A DNA stretch of 64,000 bases, from the NCBI GenBank assembly GCA_963681505.1, contig OY811981.1, forward strand, positions 5,190,437 to 5,254,436. The letters are read 5' to 3'. The position numbers and the translations under genes were made by a program. The DNA comes from Eunapius fragilis. Lineage: Eukaryota > Porifera > Demospongiae > Spongillida > Spongillidae. Shown here in pieces: positions 20,053 through 33,480 of the stretch (positions are counted from its first letter, which is position 1; each line of letters starts with the position of its first letter). Under the pieces are notes generated by a model, which saw only the letters and a list, made by a program, of their open reading frames with translations, had not been told where the DNA came from and did no database searches.

Positions 20053-23000
20053 ATGTCTGAGCAAGAAATCGTGAAAAAGAAGCGGATACGCGCCGGTCAT
20101 CGGGGTTCCGTTAAACGTATTACATCGCAGGCACAGGAAATGCTGGAGGGCGAAATAAATGTAGCGAAGCTTACCCAATATTTGACGTCACTCAAAGACA
20201 AGCTCGGAATCATTTCGACGCTTGATAGCGAAATTCTGATCGCGACCGAAGAACAAGATGACATCGCCAACGAAATTGAGCAAGCTGACATAACAAGAGA
20301 GTTGATCGAGACAACGATGATGGAGATTCAAGGAGCGCTTTCGGATTTGACCTCCTCACGAGGACGTGCAGCGCAAAACATTCCAGCGAATGGACAAACC
20401 GATGCGCAACCACGGGAAACGACCACGTCATCCTCCACAGAAGTACCATCTTCAGGTAATCAGAGTCAACAACAACAGCGAACAGCGGAAACTACTCGAG
20501 ATTCAAGTGACACTACGCCTGGCAACGCGGAACCTGCAGTTAATGTCAACCCAGGATCTACCTCTAGTAAAGTAAGACTTCCAAAACTGGAACTAAGGAG
20601 ATTTGATGGTGAACTAACAGAATGGACGGCATTTTGGGATTCGTATGAATCGGCTATCCATAACAGCACAGATTTATCTGCGATTGACAAGTTCACTTAC
20701 CTTCGGTCTCTGTTAGAGGGTCCTGCAGCAACTGCAATAGCTGGCTTGACACTTTCATCCCCAAACTACGCTGAGGCAATAACTATCCTGAAGAAACGTT
20801 TTGGCAACAAGCAGGCGATAGTAAGCAGACACATGGACACGCTTATGAACTTGGAGGCAGTGGCTTCACAGAACAACTACAAGGGACTCAGACAGCTGTA
20901 CAACCTTATGGAGTCTCACGTACGAGGCTTGCATGCTCTTGGGATTCCATCGTCATCCTTTGGTACATTGTTGGCATCTGTCTTCATGAACAAGCTCCCA
21001 CCAGAACTTAGACTCACCGTCAGCAGAGAAGTTGTTGAGGATAAGTGGGAACTAGACGCAGTGATGAAGATAGTTGAGAAGGAAATCGATGCCAGGGAGA
21101 GAGCAGCTGCGAGTTTGTGTATGGGTAGTAAAAGACAGAGCAGAGAGCAACCTACGGTAGCTGCACTCCTGACGCCTTCGACTGAGGGTTGCTGCTATTG
21201 TGGGCAGTCACATGTCCCAAATTCTTGTGGGATAGTGAGTAACCCGGAGGCACGAAAAAAGGCACTCTTGAAAGGTGGACGATGCTTTGTGTGTCTGAAG
21301 AAGCATCACATGGCGAAGAAGTGCAGATCTCCTCTTCGATGTTCTACCTGCAATGGAAGACACCATTCCAGCATCTGCTCCGGAACGACTCAAGGCTCAA
21401 GTCCATCAGGTGCACTACCCTCCAGACAGACATCATCAACACAAGCACTGTCCTCACCACAATCGACAACACTGTCCATGTACATTGACATGAAGAATCC
21501 TGTCCTCTTGCAGACCGCTACTGCAACTGTGTACTCCGCTGATAGACCCTATGCTACCACTGTCATCAGACTGATCCTCGATAGCGGCAGCCAGAAGTCA
21601 TACATCACAAATAAGCTTAGAGACTCTCTTAGGTTACCAAGGAAGCAGTCGCAAGTAGTGTCAATCAAGACGTTCGGGTCTCAAGTTGAGAGGATGGAGA
21701 CGTGTGATATTGTGGAGCTCAAATTCAAGGCAAAGATGGGGACGGACTTCGAGCTTTTCTTGTTTACTGTTCCCATGATTTGTGAGCCTCTATCTGGACA
21801 GCCAATAAATTGGGCAGTTGAGCGGTTTCCATACCTACAGGGACTTGATCTAGCTGATTCATGTGACTCAAGCGATGCACTAGAGTTGAGTATCTTGATT
21901 GGAGTGGACCAGTATTGGAAGGTCGCCACAGGAGGAATTCTGCGTGGCAACACCGGGCCTACAGCAATGGAGACGAAGTTAGGATGGGTTCTCTCTGGGC
22001 CTGTTCCTGGACTTAACCGTGATCCATCAATGGCATGTCTGACTTGCTCACATGTTTTGAAGGTTGATACATCCATCAACTCGGTACCACATCGACTCGC
22101 TGACTTGGAAAAGAAGCTGCAAGCATTCTGGGATTTAGGCACTCTTGGGATAGTAGATGGTGAAAACTCTGTTTATGATAAGTTTGTTGAGAGCGTCTCA
22201 TTTCAAGATGGTCGGTACTGCGTGAGTCTCCCTTGGAAGACACCACGTCCCATGCTCCCTGACAACTTTGAACTGAGCCAGAGGAGACTCTTCAACTTAC
22301 TTAAGCGACTTCGTCAGACGCCACATGTCTTGACCCAGTATGATGCTGTTATTCGAGAACAGATCAAGAGTGGCATAGTGGAAATCGTCGAAAACCCACA
22401 CGAGGGACCGATTGGAGCAACACACTACATTCCCCATCATGCAGTCATTAGGGAGGACAAAAAGACAACCAAGATGCGAATTGTATACGATGCTTCCGCC
22501 AAGAGCACTGGACCATCCCTTAATTGTTGCTTGTATGCTGGTCCAACCTTTGGCCAAAACATACTGGACATACTGATTCGGTTTCGTGTTTTTCGGATTG
22601 CAGTGACTGCGGATATTGAAAAGGCGTTTCTGATGGTATCTGTTGCAAGGGAGGACCGCGATGCACTGAGATTCCTCTGGGTTGACGACGTCACAGCACC
22701 ACTACCCAGACTTGTCACACTGCGATTTGCTCGTGTTGTATTTGGCGTATCCTCAAGTCCCTTTCTGTTGAACGCCACGATCAGACGTCATGTGGAGGGC
22801 TATCGACTCAGCGATCCGTTGTTTGTGGAAAGGTTCATTCGTTCAATCTATGTCGATGACCTTACTTGTGGATCAGACAGTGAAGAAGGAGCTATTGAAC
22901 TGTACACTAAGTCCAGGCAGTGTATGGCTGAAGCGGGATTCAACCTAAGGAAGTTCATCTCCAATTCGTCAGCTGTTCAAGCTCACATTTCTTCTCAAAC

Positions 23001-25644
23001 ATCATCCACAACAGAGATTGGTGATGGCCTACTCACACATGACGATGAATCCTACACGAAGACCACCCTAGGGGAGCATGAACAGTCGGACAACTCTGGG
23101 ACTGCGAAGGTGTTGGGGGTGAAGTGGAGACCAAGAGATGATGTCCTCATCTTTGATATCAGCAACCTTCACAGTATCGCTACCGTTACAGAACCCACCA
23201 AACGGAACATTATTGGGCTCTGTGCAAGGTTCTACGACCCTCTGGGATTTGTTTCGCCTGTAACAGTGCGATTTAAGATACTATTCCAGGAAATTTGCGC
23301 TGCCAAGCTGGACTGGGATGCTCACTTAGATGGTGAATTACTGAAGAAGTGGAATGGATTGCTGTTGGGTCTTCGACAGTCACAACCACTCTATGTTCCA
23401 CGTTGCTACTTCCATGGTCTTGACAAGCCTACTTCTTGCAACCTCGTTGGGTTTTGTGACGCTTCAAAAAGGGCATATGCAGCAGTTGTTTACCTGAAAA
23501 TGAGACTTGCAGATAAATGTGTCGTACGATTCGTAGTTTCAAGAACAAGGGTCGCCCCTCTGAACACGCAATCGATACCAAGGCTTGAACTGTTGGCTGC
23601 TCTTCTTCTTTCTCGACTATTATTCAGTGTAGCCAGTGCCCTAGGACCAGAGTTAGTACTTGGTGAACCAGTGTGTTATACTGACTCAAAAATTGCACTG
23701 TTCTGGATCAGGGGATATGAGAAAGAATGGAGACAGTTTGTTCAAAATCGTGTCAATGAAATTCGATCCTTGATTCCTACCAAGTATTGGCACCATTGTT
23801 CTGGCGAAACGAATCCGGCTGATCTTCCTTCAAGAGGAGTCGATCTTTCTGAGCTGACCGAGAGCACATTGTGGTTCACGATACCCCATCACATTTATGA
23901 ACCTGAGCAATTGAACTGTGATTCTGCTTCAGAAGTTGTCCCAGAGGAGTGCTTGGCAGAACTGAAGACTGAGGCTCGCCCTCAAGGCATCCATAACTTA
24001 TTGACCCATGCTTCTGCTCGTCTGAACGATGCCATAAAGTGTGAAGATTTTAGTACGCTCAAACACCTTCTCAAGGTGACGGCTCTCGTAATGAAGTTCG
24101 TTGCGCTTCTAAGGTCAAGAGCAAAGGGTGAAGAGATGACAGCAATGATTAGCACAGTAGATATTGCTAATGCAGAGTTGAGCTGGATCAAGTTGTCACA
24201 AACCTTTGTGCATGACGAGAAGTTTAATGCACACTATCAACAACTTGCTGTATTTTGTGACAAAGATGGTGTTTGGAGATGCAAGGGGAGATTGCATCAT
24301 GCTGACCTACCCGAATCAAGCAAGCATCCTATTCTTCTGGATAAGTCGAACTACTTCACCACGCTGATTGTGAGAGACTGCCACGCTAGAGTTATGCACA
24401 GTGGAGTTAAGGCAACCCTCACTGAACTGCGGTCAAGGTTCTGGATAGTGAAGGGGAGACAATTTGTGCGGAGACTGGTACATGAGTGTAAGGTTTGCAA
24501 ACGGTTTAACTCCAAACCTATTGTTGGACCACCTCCTCCTCCTTTGCCTGACTTCAGAACACAAGTGTCACCGCCATTCAGTTTCACCGGTGTCGATTAC
24601 ATTGGGCCTCTGTTTTTGAGGAATGGTGATAAGATATGGATCTGTCTTTTCACTTGTTGCGTTGTTCGAGCTGTCCATTTGGAGTTAGTTCCAGACTTAA
24701 CAGCAGAAGCGTTCATCCGATGCTTGAGGCGATTTACTGCTAGGCGCGGCATTCCCTGCAAGATTGTCTCAGACAACAGCAAGACATTTAGATCTGCCAG
24801 TAAGATGGTGACCTCGCTCCTAGGCATGCCAGAGACACAACAGCATTTCAAGAACCTTCACATGCAATGGATGTTCATTCTGGAAAAGGCACCGTGGTGG
24901 GGAGGGTTCTATGAGAGGATGGTTCAGCTTGTTAAGAGATGCCTGTTGAAGGTCGTTGGGCAAGCCAGATTGTCACATGATGAATTGTTCACAGTTCTGG
25001 TGGAGGTCGAAGCCACTCTCAACTCTCGCCCCATTTCTTATGTGTCATCAGAGGATGTGGATGAACCGCTCACCCCATCCCACTTGCTTGTTGGTCGCCG
25101 TCTGCTCAATTTACCTGATTCGGTGAACAGTGAGACAGACCCAGACTTCGGAACTAGTCCTGACCGAACTGGCCTGACGCAACGGATGATCTATCTAAAC
25201 AGAATTTTGCACCACTTCTGGGAAAGATGGAAGGCTGAGTATCTCACCGGATTGAGAGAGAGTCACCGTAACTTACAAGCAAGGCCTACCAACGATGCTA
25301 TCGCCGTGGGAGATGTAGTACTGATTCATGAGCCTAACAAACCAAGGTCCTTGTGGCGAATGGGTCGAGTTGAGGAGCTGCTACATGGTTCAGATGGAAA
25401 CGTAAGGGGGGCATCCCTACGCGTGCAATCAGGTGATAGACGTCCAATACTGTTGAGGCGACCTGTTCAGCACATCTATCCACTCGAGACTGATGTTGTA
25501 CCTTCAGGATTGCAAGAACCAGCCACTGACCAAGGAGAGCGTTTGGTTGATCCTATCATTGAGGAGGATAAGGATTCTCATCGTCCTAGAAGAGCAGCAG
25601 CCCAGGCCGCCAGATTTAGGATACAGGAATTACTGAATGATTGA
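20053..25644 (+). CDS. BEL/Pao Gag-Pol polyprotein, 1863 aa
   Basis: Single ORF, starting at the first ATG after the 5' LTR. Domains in order: a helical N-terminus; a DUF1759-type Gag core at about 174-330 (LPKLELRRFDGELTEWTAFW); zinc knuckles at 411-424 (CFVCLKKHHMAKKC) and 430-442; an aspartic protease (DUF1758) with LILDSGSQ at 507-514; a reverse transcriptase at about 790-940 with SIYVDDLTCGS (YVDD at 933-936); a Pao/A17-type linker; RNase H at about 1130-1265 (FCDASKRAYAA, CYTDSKIALFW, NPADLPSRG); an integrase H2C2 finger (H1444, H1449, C1479, C1482); an integrase core with D1515 (GVDYIG), D1574 (SDNS) and E1621 (GFYERMV); and a DUF5641-type tail near 1710-1830. All catalytic positions look present, and 1863 residues is a normal BEL length. 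Gag and Pol share one frame. It is probably autonomous. Confidence 0.95.
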   Translation: MSEQEIVKKKRIRAGHRGSVKRITSQAQEMLEGEINVAKLTQYLTSLKDKLGIISTLDSEILIATEEQDDIANEIEQADITRELIETTMMEIQGALSDLTSSRGRAAQNIPANGQTDAQPRETTTSSSTEVPSSGNQSQQQQRTAETTRDSSDTTPGNAEPAVNVNPGSTSSKVRLPKLELRRFDGELTEWTAFWDSYESAIHNSTDLSAIDKFTYLRSLLEGPAATAIAGLTLSSPNYAEAITILKKRFGNKQAIVSRHMDTLMNLEAVASQNNYKGLRQLYNLMESHVRGLHALGIPSSSFGTLLASVFMNKLPPELRLTVSREVVEDKWELDAVMKIVEKEIDARERAAASLCMGSKRQSREQPTVAALLTPSTEGCCYCGQSHVPNSCGIVSNPEARKKALLKGGRCFVCLKKHHMAKKCRSPLRCSTCNGRHHSSICSGTTQGSSPSGALPSRQTSSTQALSSPQSTTLSMYIDMKNPVLLQTATATVYSADRPYATTVIRLILDSGSQKSYITNKLRDSLRLPRKQSQVVSIKTFGSQVERMETCDIVELKFKAKMGTDFELFLFTVPMICEPLSGQPINWAVERFPYLQGLDLADSCDSSDALELSILIGVDQYWKVATGGILRGNTGPTAMETKLGWVLSGPVPGLNRDPSMACLTCSHVLKVDTSINSVPHRLADLEKKLQAFWDLGTLGIVDGENSVYDKFVESVSFQDGRYCVSLPWKTPRPMLPDNFELSQRRLFNLLKRLRQTPHVLTQYDAVIREQIKSGIVEIVENPHEGPIGATHYIPHHAVIREDKKTTKMRIVYDASAKSTGPSLNCCLYAGPTFGQNILDILIRFRVFRIAVTADIEKAFLMVSVAREDRDALRFLWVDDVTAPLPRLVTLRFARVVFGVSSSPFLLNATIRRHVEGYRLSDPLFVERFIRSIYVDDLTCGSDSEEGAIELYTKSRQCMAEAGFNLRKFISNSSAVQAHISSQTSSTTEIGDGLLTHDDESYTKTTLGEHEQSDNSGTAKVLGVKWRPRDDVLIFDISNLHSIATVTEPTKRNIIGLCARFYDPLGFVSPVTVRFKILFQEICAAKLDWDAHLDGELLKKWNGLLLGLRQSQPLYVPRCYFHGLDKPTSCNLVGFCDASKRAYAAVVYLKMRLADKCVVRFVVSRTRVAPLNTQSIPRLELLAALLLSRLLFSVASALGPELVLGEPVCYTDSKIALFWIRGYEKEWRQFVQNRVNEIRSLIPTKYWHHCSGETNPADLPSRGVDLSELTESTLWFTIPHHIYEPEQLNCDSASEVVPEECLAELKTEARPQGIHNLLTHASARLNDAIKCEDFSTLKHLLKVTALVMKFVALLRSRAKGEEMTAMISTVDIANAELSWIKLSQTFVHDEKFNAHYQQLAVFCDKDGVWRCKGRLHHADLPESSKHPILLDKSNYFTTLIVRDCHARVMHSGVKATLTELRSRFWIVKGRQFVRRLVHECKVCKRFNSKPIVGPPPPPLPDFRTQVSPPFSFTGVDYIGPLFLRNGDKIWICLFTCCVVRAVHLELVPDLTAEAFIRCLRRFTARRGIPCKIVSDNSKTFRSASKMVTSLLGMPETQQHFKNLHMQWMFILEKAPWWGGFYERMVQLVKRCLLKVVGQARLSHDELFTVLVEVEATLNSRPISYVSSEDVDEPLTPSHLLVGRRLLNLPDSVNSETDPDFGTSPDRTGLTQRMIYLNRILHHFWERWKAEYLTGLRESHRNLQARPTNDAIAVGDVVLIHEPNKPRSLWRMGRVEELLHGSDGNVRGASLRVQSGDRRPILLRRPVQHIYPLETDVVPSGLQEPATDQGERLVDPIIEEDKDSHRPRRAAAQAARFRIQELLND

Positions 25645-25686
25645 ACCCTTTGTTAACCATGTCCCTTGTTGACCAGCTATGCCAGT

Positions 25687-25696
25687 CAAGGGGGAG
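25687..25696 (+). other. Polypurine tract of the BEL/Pao element
   Basis: CAAGGGGGAG immediately before the 3' LTR, the expected plus-strand primer position. Confidence 0.7.
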
Positions 25697-25818
25697 TTTA
25701 GTTGTTACGTAATAATTGTAATGTGTCGCGTGATTCATTATTCCTTTGAACGTGAAGTGAGGGTGGATTGTCGCGTACGGAATCTACAGTGATCCTGCGA
25801 TTGTAAAGATCTTGCACA
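25697..25818 (+). repeat. 3' LTR of the BEL/Pao element
   Basis: Identical by eye to the 5' LTR over 122 bp. The similarity ends at TTGCACA. Confidence 0.9.
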
Positions 25819-25888
25819 GCAGTAAATGTGGTTGGTTAAGAATATGGTCTGTACTTACACGACAGGTTAATTTACAAAATTAATGGTG

Positions 25889-26109
25889 CAGTGGCGTATT
25901 CAGACGGCCGATCCAGAGAGGGTGCTCCCGGTGCTCAACCTCGGCCAAAATTGTAACCGTTAATTATTAACGATAATGTATTTGACAAAGGGCCCCCACT
26001 TTTTGTATCGGACCTGAAGCGAACAGCACCATGCACCCACACACCCCACAATTTTCGTACCGGGCCTGACGTGAAGCACCCTCTCGCTGACATCCTAGAT
26101 ACGCCACTG
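25889..26109. mobile_element. hAT-like MITE with CAGTGGCGTA termini
   Basis: Left CAGTGGCGTATTCAG and right CTAGATACGCCACTG form an inverted terminal repeat around 221 bp without coding capacity. Flanks show ATGGT on both sides, offset by one base on the left (ATGGTG / ATGGTA), compatible with a 5 bp duplication. The interior contains TCGGACCTGAAGCG and CCGGGCCTGACGTGAAGC, related to the repeated units inside the element at 45659. Confidence 0.6.
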
Positions 26110-27156
26110 ATGGTAGGCTATGCTATGTCTCCACAAACAACTATGTGCATGCACGTAACATTTGCTCTTCGAATACAAAGTCCTTGCCTGAAATCGACTC
26201 TTCCATGGTGTAACTTCGTTTATCAACTGTATACAGTGCACCCCTCCACATCAGTAATAGGGATAGATTTAGATACCAATCATTTTAAACTTCATTTCAC
26301 TTCCAACCAACTGATACACAAAAGAGGAAAAGATTGCCATCTTCGTGAAATGCATTTCATTTAATCTATTTAAAAGAGATCAGTGAATCAAACAGTTGAT
26401 GGTGCACCAAGACAATGTACAATTCAAATTCGTAGCTTGGTGGATGTTACGGTGGAAGAGGTAAGACCCAAACCAACATCTAAGTCACAAATAATAACCA
26501 ACTAACTCTGTACAATCATACAGCAGATGATACATCACCACATCTACATATACTGCTGCTGCTACAAATTTCATAGATGCATGAACTAAACAAGGCTAAC
26601 CTCACCAATTCTGTGTACAATTTATATCCGAAACGCCCTGCGTGCGGGAGAGAGAGAGAGAGTGTGTGTGTGTGTGTTTGTGTGTGTGTTTGTGTGTGTT
26701 TGTGTGTGTGTGTGAAGAGGGGAGGAGGATGAACAGAGCATCAAACACACATTTATGCCATCCATCCTATACAGCAATAGGTTAAAAGAGGCTGGCAGAC
26801 CTACGTTTAATTATTCATGCAGCATTCATCTAAAAAGACAGGGTGTGTTTCACATAGATTACGGTTAACCATATATACTAATATCGAGTAAGAATTATAT
26901 CTACATGTAGGCCTGCATGTAAATCGCTCTTCACTGTCACGGAAATATGTATACATGGACGGTAAAATTAGCCCGAAAATTTCTGTATCAGGGCATGCCT
27001 ATAAAATGATGAATAGAAACTTAAACCTATTAGATATGGATTGAATTAGACTGAATTTAGACACAATGACATTCAAGCCTATTGTTCTCCGCCCCGACCC
27101 CCACCTCCCAACTTCCTCACCCTACTCCCAATTCAAACTATAAAGTTATCCACGCT
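26110..27156. other. Non-coding DNA with a GA/GT microsatellite
   Basis: No gene is recognised. A (GA)n run followed by interrupted (GT)n occupies about 26647-26715. Confidence 0.5.
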
Positions 27157-29088
<1,932 letters not shown>

Positions 29089-29934
29089 CAGAGGCTTAAC
29101 CTCACCTTAGTTTGATGCAATGCTAGAGCCTTGCTCTCCTGGTCAAGGTTGTGGACATGGGTTGAAGGTAGCCTTCACAGTGTGAATTGGTGTTTAGGGT
29201 GTTTATGGCATGTTTGTTGTCAGTGATTGTAAAGGTTCATTATATTACTTGTACAACATGATTTATAAACTGCAGAATAAACTTGATGGAAGATAGAAAA
29301 GATATCAAATTTTATATTCAAAACAACAAATCAAACTTTAAAATACTTAATGACCACTACAACATTAATTAACCTTGAGTTTAATAACTCACCATAATCT
29401 AATACCAAATCAAATGATGTCTTATTTTATTTAATGATGAACTAACTAGTGATGGTTATTAAATTAGCTATCCCGAATAACTTTGAAGTTAATAATGATC
29501 TTAACTCTCTATTGTACTTATAGTATTGAAATCAGTGCTGTTCCACAGCATATTCAGATCTTTCTTTACTTATGAAGAGTTATTATCTAACCATAATCTT
29601 GAATAACTTTGATAATAGAAGCTTTGAATATTCAGATTTATGAGAGTTTTGATACAATTACCGAACCGCATATAATTGGATTGTTAGTATGTGGCTAACT
29701 ATCTTTATCGAGCAGCTAATTATACTCAATCCTGAGTTTATGGTGATTTTAAAGCGTTGCATTCTTTCGGGGACACCCTAACAGGGGCGCACGTACGAAG
29801 GGGGCGTAAGAGAGACGGGGGGGGGGGGGGTTAATGATTTACACAACTATCAATGCAGATTGCCTAATTTCCTGCTATGAATAATAATATTATTAAAGAG
29901 ACTTTAACCCCCCCCCCCCCCCCCCGCTTTTACA
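29089..29934. other. AT-rich non-coding DNA with G and C homopolymers
   Basis: No gene seen. A G-run at about 29817-29831 and a C-run at about 29910-29926 flank a short AT-rich segment, resembling a MITE with CAGGGGCGCACG at 29783. Boundaries were not resolved. Confidence 0.4.
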
Positions 29935-30241
29935 TGCATTCCTACCAAACTAAGGTTATCGTCGATATTATTGTGAAGGACTCATCGCACGTCCCGACGC
30001 GTAATATACCCTCCGAGACAGGGATACGGCAACTAGCTTTAATGCAACACTGCGCAAGGATACCCCAATACACAACTCTATGCACTTATATAAGCCAACA
30101 CAATAATGCGGCACAGACAAAAGCGCCCCCATTGCGTTCAGCGCAGGGCGCCTTGGGCCCGCGCACCAAACAACAAGTACAATTGAGCCGAGGGGGAAAC
30201 CCCCATTACCACATAAACAATTAACAGTTCAGTCCGCCACA
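29935..30241 (-). repeat. LTR of the Ty3/gypsy remnant
   Basis: On the minus strand, a purine-rich GAGGAGAAAGAA is followed by TGTGGCGGACTG, the probable LTR start. The LTR contains a TATA-like TTATATAAG at about 30082-30090 and ATTAAAG. Its end near 29935 (TGCA) is a guess from the TG..CA rule. The partner LTR is absent from the window. Confidence 0.5.
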
Positions 30242-30261
30242 TTCTTTCTCCTCGACAGAAG

Positions 30262-31775
30262 TCATTCTGTCGAAAGTCGAGAAAGGCAGTCGGCGTTGCC
30301 GTTGTCCTTTCCAGGCCGATGGCGGACCTTGAACTTGAATGGTTGCAGTGCAATGCTCCACCTTGAGAGCTTTGCATTGTTCTCTCGAAGTCGGTCCAAC
30401 CATTCTAGCGCTCGATGGTCTGTCTGGATTATGAAGGGTCTTCCCAGAGATAGACTCTAAAGGCCTGTGTCGCCAATTAGATGGCTAGACATTCTTTCTC
30501 TATGGTAGCGTATTTCTGCTCTCTGGCGAGTAATTTAGGCACTGGGTGGTCAGCACCTTCTTCGTCCAGTTGACTCAGCACAGCACCTACACCCACATCA
30601 GAAGCATCCGTTTGCAGAAGGAACTCATTTGTAAAGTCAGGACTTTGCAGAACCAGTTCAACACATTGAAGGTTCTTCAGCTTCTGAAATGAGCCCTCGC
30701 ATTTCTCTGTCCACACCACCTGATTTGGTGCAACATTCTTGGTGAGGTCTGTCAGAGGTGCTGCAATGCTGGTCTGGGATAAATTTCCTGTAGTAGCCAG
30801 TCATGGCCAGGAAACGCCGTACTTGTTTTTTCGTTGTAGGAGTAGGAAAAGACTCTACACCTTGCACCTTACTCCTCTCGGGTTGTACTAGTCCACTGCC
30901 AACAGCATAACCCAAATACACACATCTTGACATCCCCAACTGGCACTTCTGGGCTTTGCCGTGAGTCCTGCTGACTGTAAGCGTTGGAATACTGACTGTA
31001 TCTGTGTCAGGTGTTCCTCCCAAGTGGTACTGTGTATCACCAAGTCATCTATGTAAGCAGCTGCATAGTCCTCCAGACCTTGCAGGACCTTGTCCATAAG
31101 CCACTGGAACGTTGCTGGGGCACCCTGAAGACAAAAGGCATCACTCGAAACTGAAAGAGGCCAAAGGGAGTGGTGAAGGCTGTGAGGTGTCTGGATAACC
31201 TTGCCATTGGTACCTGCCAGTACCCATGGGTGAGGTCTAGGGTAGTGATGAACTTTGCCTTTCCCAACCGGTCAATCAGGTCGTCGATCCGTGGCATGGG
31301 ATATGCATCAGCCATCGACTCAGCTTTTAGTCGACGATAGTCAACGCACAATCTAAGTGTACCATCCTTCTTGTCCACCACTACTATAGGAGAAGCCCAC
31401 TTACTTGATGAAAGTTCTATGACCCCAGCATCAAGCATCTCCTTTATCTCCTTTTCTACTAGGTCTCGATATGCATGAGGTAACCGGTATGGTGGTAGTC
31501 TGACTGGACTTGCCCCCTGTGGTAGTCTGCTCCACCTCTGTTGTACGTCCTGGGATACTGTTCATCACATCCGGGAATTTCCCTAACAATCTGGTCAGCT
31601 GGGACTTCTGGACTTCTGATAGCTGTTTCTCCACTGTTGGATCACCTTTCTCACTACCTCTCCAATCAGGAATATCATCCTCACTATCCTCTGCACTCTC
31701 CACATCAGCCCAGTAATTACCATATATTGGAGTATTCCATTTTTTCAGCAAATTGATGTGAAAAGTCCTCTCCCG
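30262..31775 (-). pseudogene. Ty3/gypsy reverse transcriptase and RNase H, frameshifted
   Basis: Read on the minus strand: an integrase-tail-like start (FHINLLKKW near 31755); a linker ending IPGRTTEVEQ; RT with VVVDKKDGTLRLCVDYRRLK, FITTLDLTHGYWQVPM and, in a second frame, AAAYIDDLVIHS (Y-I-D-D box near 31055); FPTPTTKKQVRRFLAMTGYY; RNase H with EFLLQTDASDVGVGAVLSQ; and finally VRHRPGKDNGNADCLSR, ending at a stop at 30262. Frameshifts occur near 31500, 31130, 31010 and 30720 at least. The sequence upstream on the coding strand is split off by the CACTA-like insertion at 31776. Confidence 0.85.
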
Positions 31776-32562
31776 CACTGTGCAAAAAACCTAGTATACG
31801 CTAGCGTATATTTTTGCGTATATTTCGCGTATACCATCAATATACCAAGGGTAGTGTATATTTCGAATATCCACCTGGTATATTTCAAGAATCCCTAGGT
31901 GACAATTATTCATTGTGCGTATTCTCGAAATATCACGTATACGCACACCGCAATGAATTATGCAACGCATTCAAATCTAAATAACTTACATTGAATAATT
32001 TGAACCGCAGTATGCCTGCTATGTGAATTCGAACGTAGAGCATTATGGACGTTTACCACTTGAACTATAAGCGTCGGTACGTATGTAAGATATTAATGAT
32101 GCATGGCATGGCTTAACAGGTGGGTAAGATAAGTGAGGAGGACAGGAATGGGGGTGTGTATGCCAGGGTTATGTGTTATCGCATGCGTCACTGTTGACCA
32201 GTGGGTACTTTAGGCAACACTAGCTAAGTTAACGAATGCGTAATTGTATGCTGTATACCAGTGGGTCAATGTGTCTACAGGATGGTAGGAAGCATGGGAG
32301 GCCATGTTTGACCGGGAGCAATCTTTGTAACCAGGTAGCCCAGCAGGGTGGTGAATTGGCCGCCCATGCAACCATATAATTGCAGCTCATCATTTATATC
32401 AGCCATTGTTTTAAAGTGTGTGAGGGAGCAGGAGAATGGTCAAGATTCCCAGTGAGAAGGACCTAGAGTTGCAGAGGTTAGCTGATATGGTTCCTGACAA
32501 ATAGGCCAACAGTATGATCACCACTGAAATAGCAGTGAAATAGCAGTGACACCTTGTGGTCT

Positions 32563-32835
32563 TGGCACTTGCACTGTGTAAAAAGGGTTGTTATACTCGC
32601 CTGTATAACATTGTTATACAAGTAGTTATACAGCATTTGTTATACACATTGCATATAATTGTGTATAACTGTGTATAATGGTAGTATGTACTAATTAAAA
32701 AACCGCAGTGTAAAAAGGGTTGTTATACTCGCCTGTATATCCGCCTGTATATCATTGTTATACAAGTAACTGTTATACACATTATGTGTATAACTGTATA
32801 CATGTGATGCTAATTTTATACCGCATCATAGCGAG
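32563..32835. repeat. Internal tandem duplication with TIR-like starts and TTATAC motifs
   Basis: Two ~135 bp units begin CACTGTGTAAAAAGGGTTG and CGCAGTGTAAAAAGGGTTG and continue with TTATACTCGCCTGTATA and many TTATAC/GTATAA motifs. The start resembles the element terminus CACTGTGCAAAAA, so this may be a fossil end of a related element. It is conserved in copy B at about 52260-52505. Confidence 0.7.
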
Positions 32836-33319
32836 GGCGTAATTCGTTGTTAATTGAGCTATTGGCCATTAATAATGGGCCATTAAATTTAAATTTAAAA
32901 AGAAAGATGGCTATACGTGTTCCGAAGTGTCAAATAAAGAAATCGCGGAAGGAAAGCGTATATCTGGTTGGTCGGAGTTCTGGCTAAAATGTATGTATAC
33001 ACATACTAGCTTAGTTTATGAATTACGCACATTTGAATTTGATTCGTCTACCGGTACTTGTATACAGTTTCAGTGATGATATGTGTGAAGCCAAAAAGCC
33101 CCAAGTTGTGTAGACGTCGCGTTGGATGGAGTGACCACTGAAAGGTAAGCCAATGTAGTTTTGTAATATTTCTGGGTTGTACCATGTATATAAATAATTT
33201 ATGGTTGTCATACATACTATTATAATCAATTTTTAAAAGTCACCTTTTGAAATGGGCTGATTGTAACTGTGGCAACCAGCTCAGTATACACGCCCAGGGT
33301 CAGGCTACATGCTGCATAT

Positions 33320-33480
33320 GTGTGTGATTGTGTGTGTGTTGTGTGTGTGTGTGTGTGTATACATGTGTATGTAATAGTAACATGTATGATATGTGTGTGC
33401 ATTTGGTACATGTGTGTGCGTGTGTGTTTGTTGTGTGCATGTATGCGCATACATGTGTATGTGAGCATGTATATGTGTAC
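33320..33480. repeat. TG/TATG microsatellite in CACTA-like copy A
   Basis: (TG)n followed by TGTATG and CATGTG variants; slightly longer than the equivalent tract in copy B (about 53005-53160). Confidence 0.8.

Larger units (their letters stand above)
19901..25818 (+). mobile_element. Intact BEL/Pao LTR retrotransposon
   Basis: Two 122 bp direct repeats (19901-20022 and 25697-25818) with no difference found by eye flank a single uninterrupted 1863-codon gag-pol ORF. A TGG-starting primer-binding candidate follows the left LTR, and a purine tract CAAGGGGGAG precedes the right LTR. Identical LTRs and an intact ORF indicate a recent insertion. A clear target duplication was not identified; flanks are TCTGATA on the left and GCAGTAA on the right. 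Confidence 0.93.
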
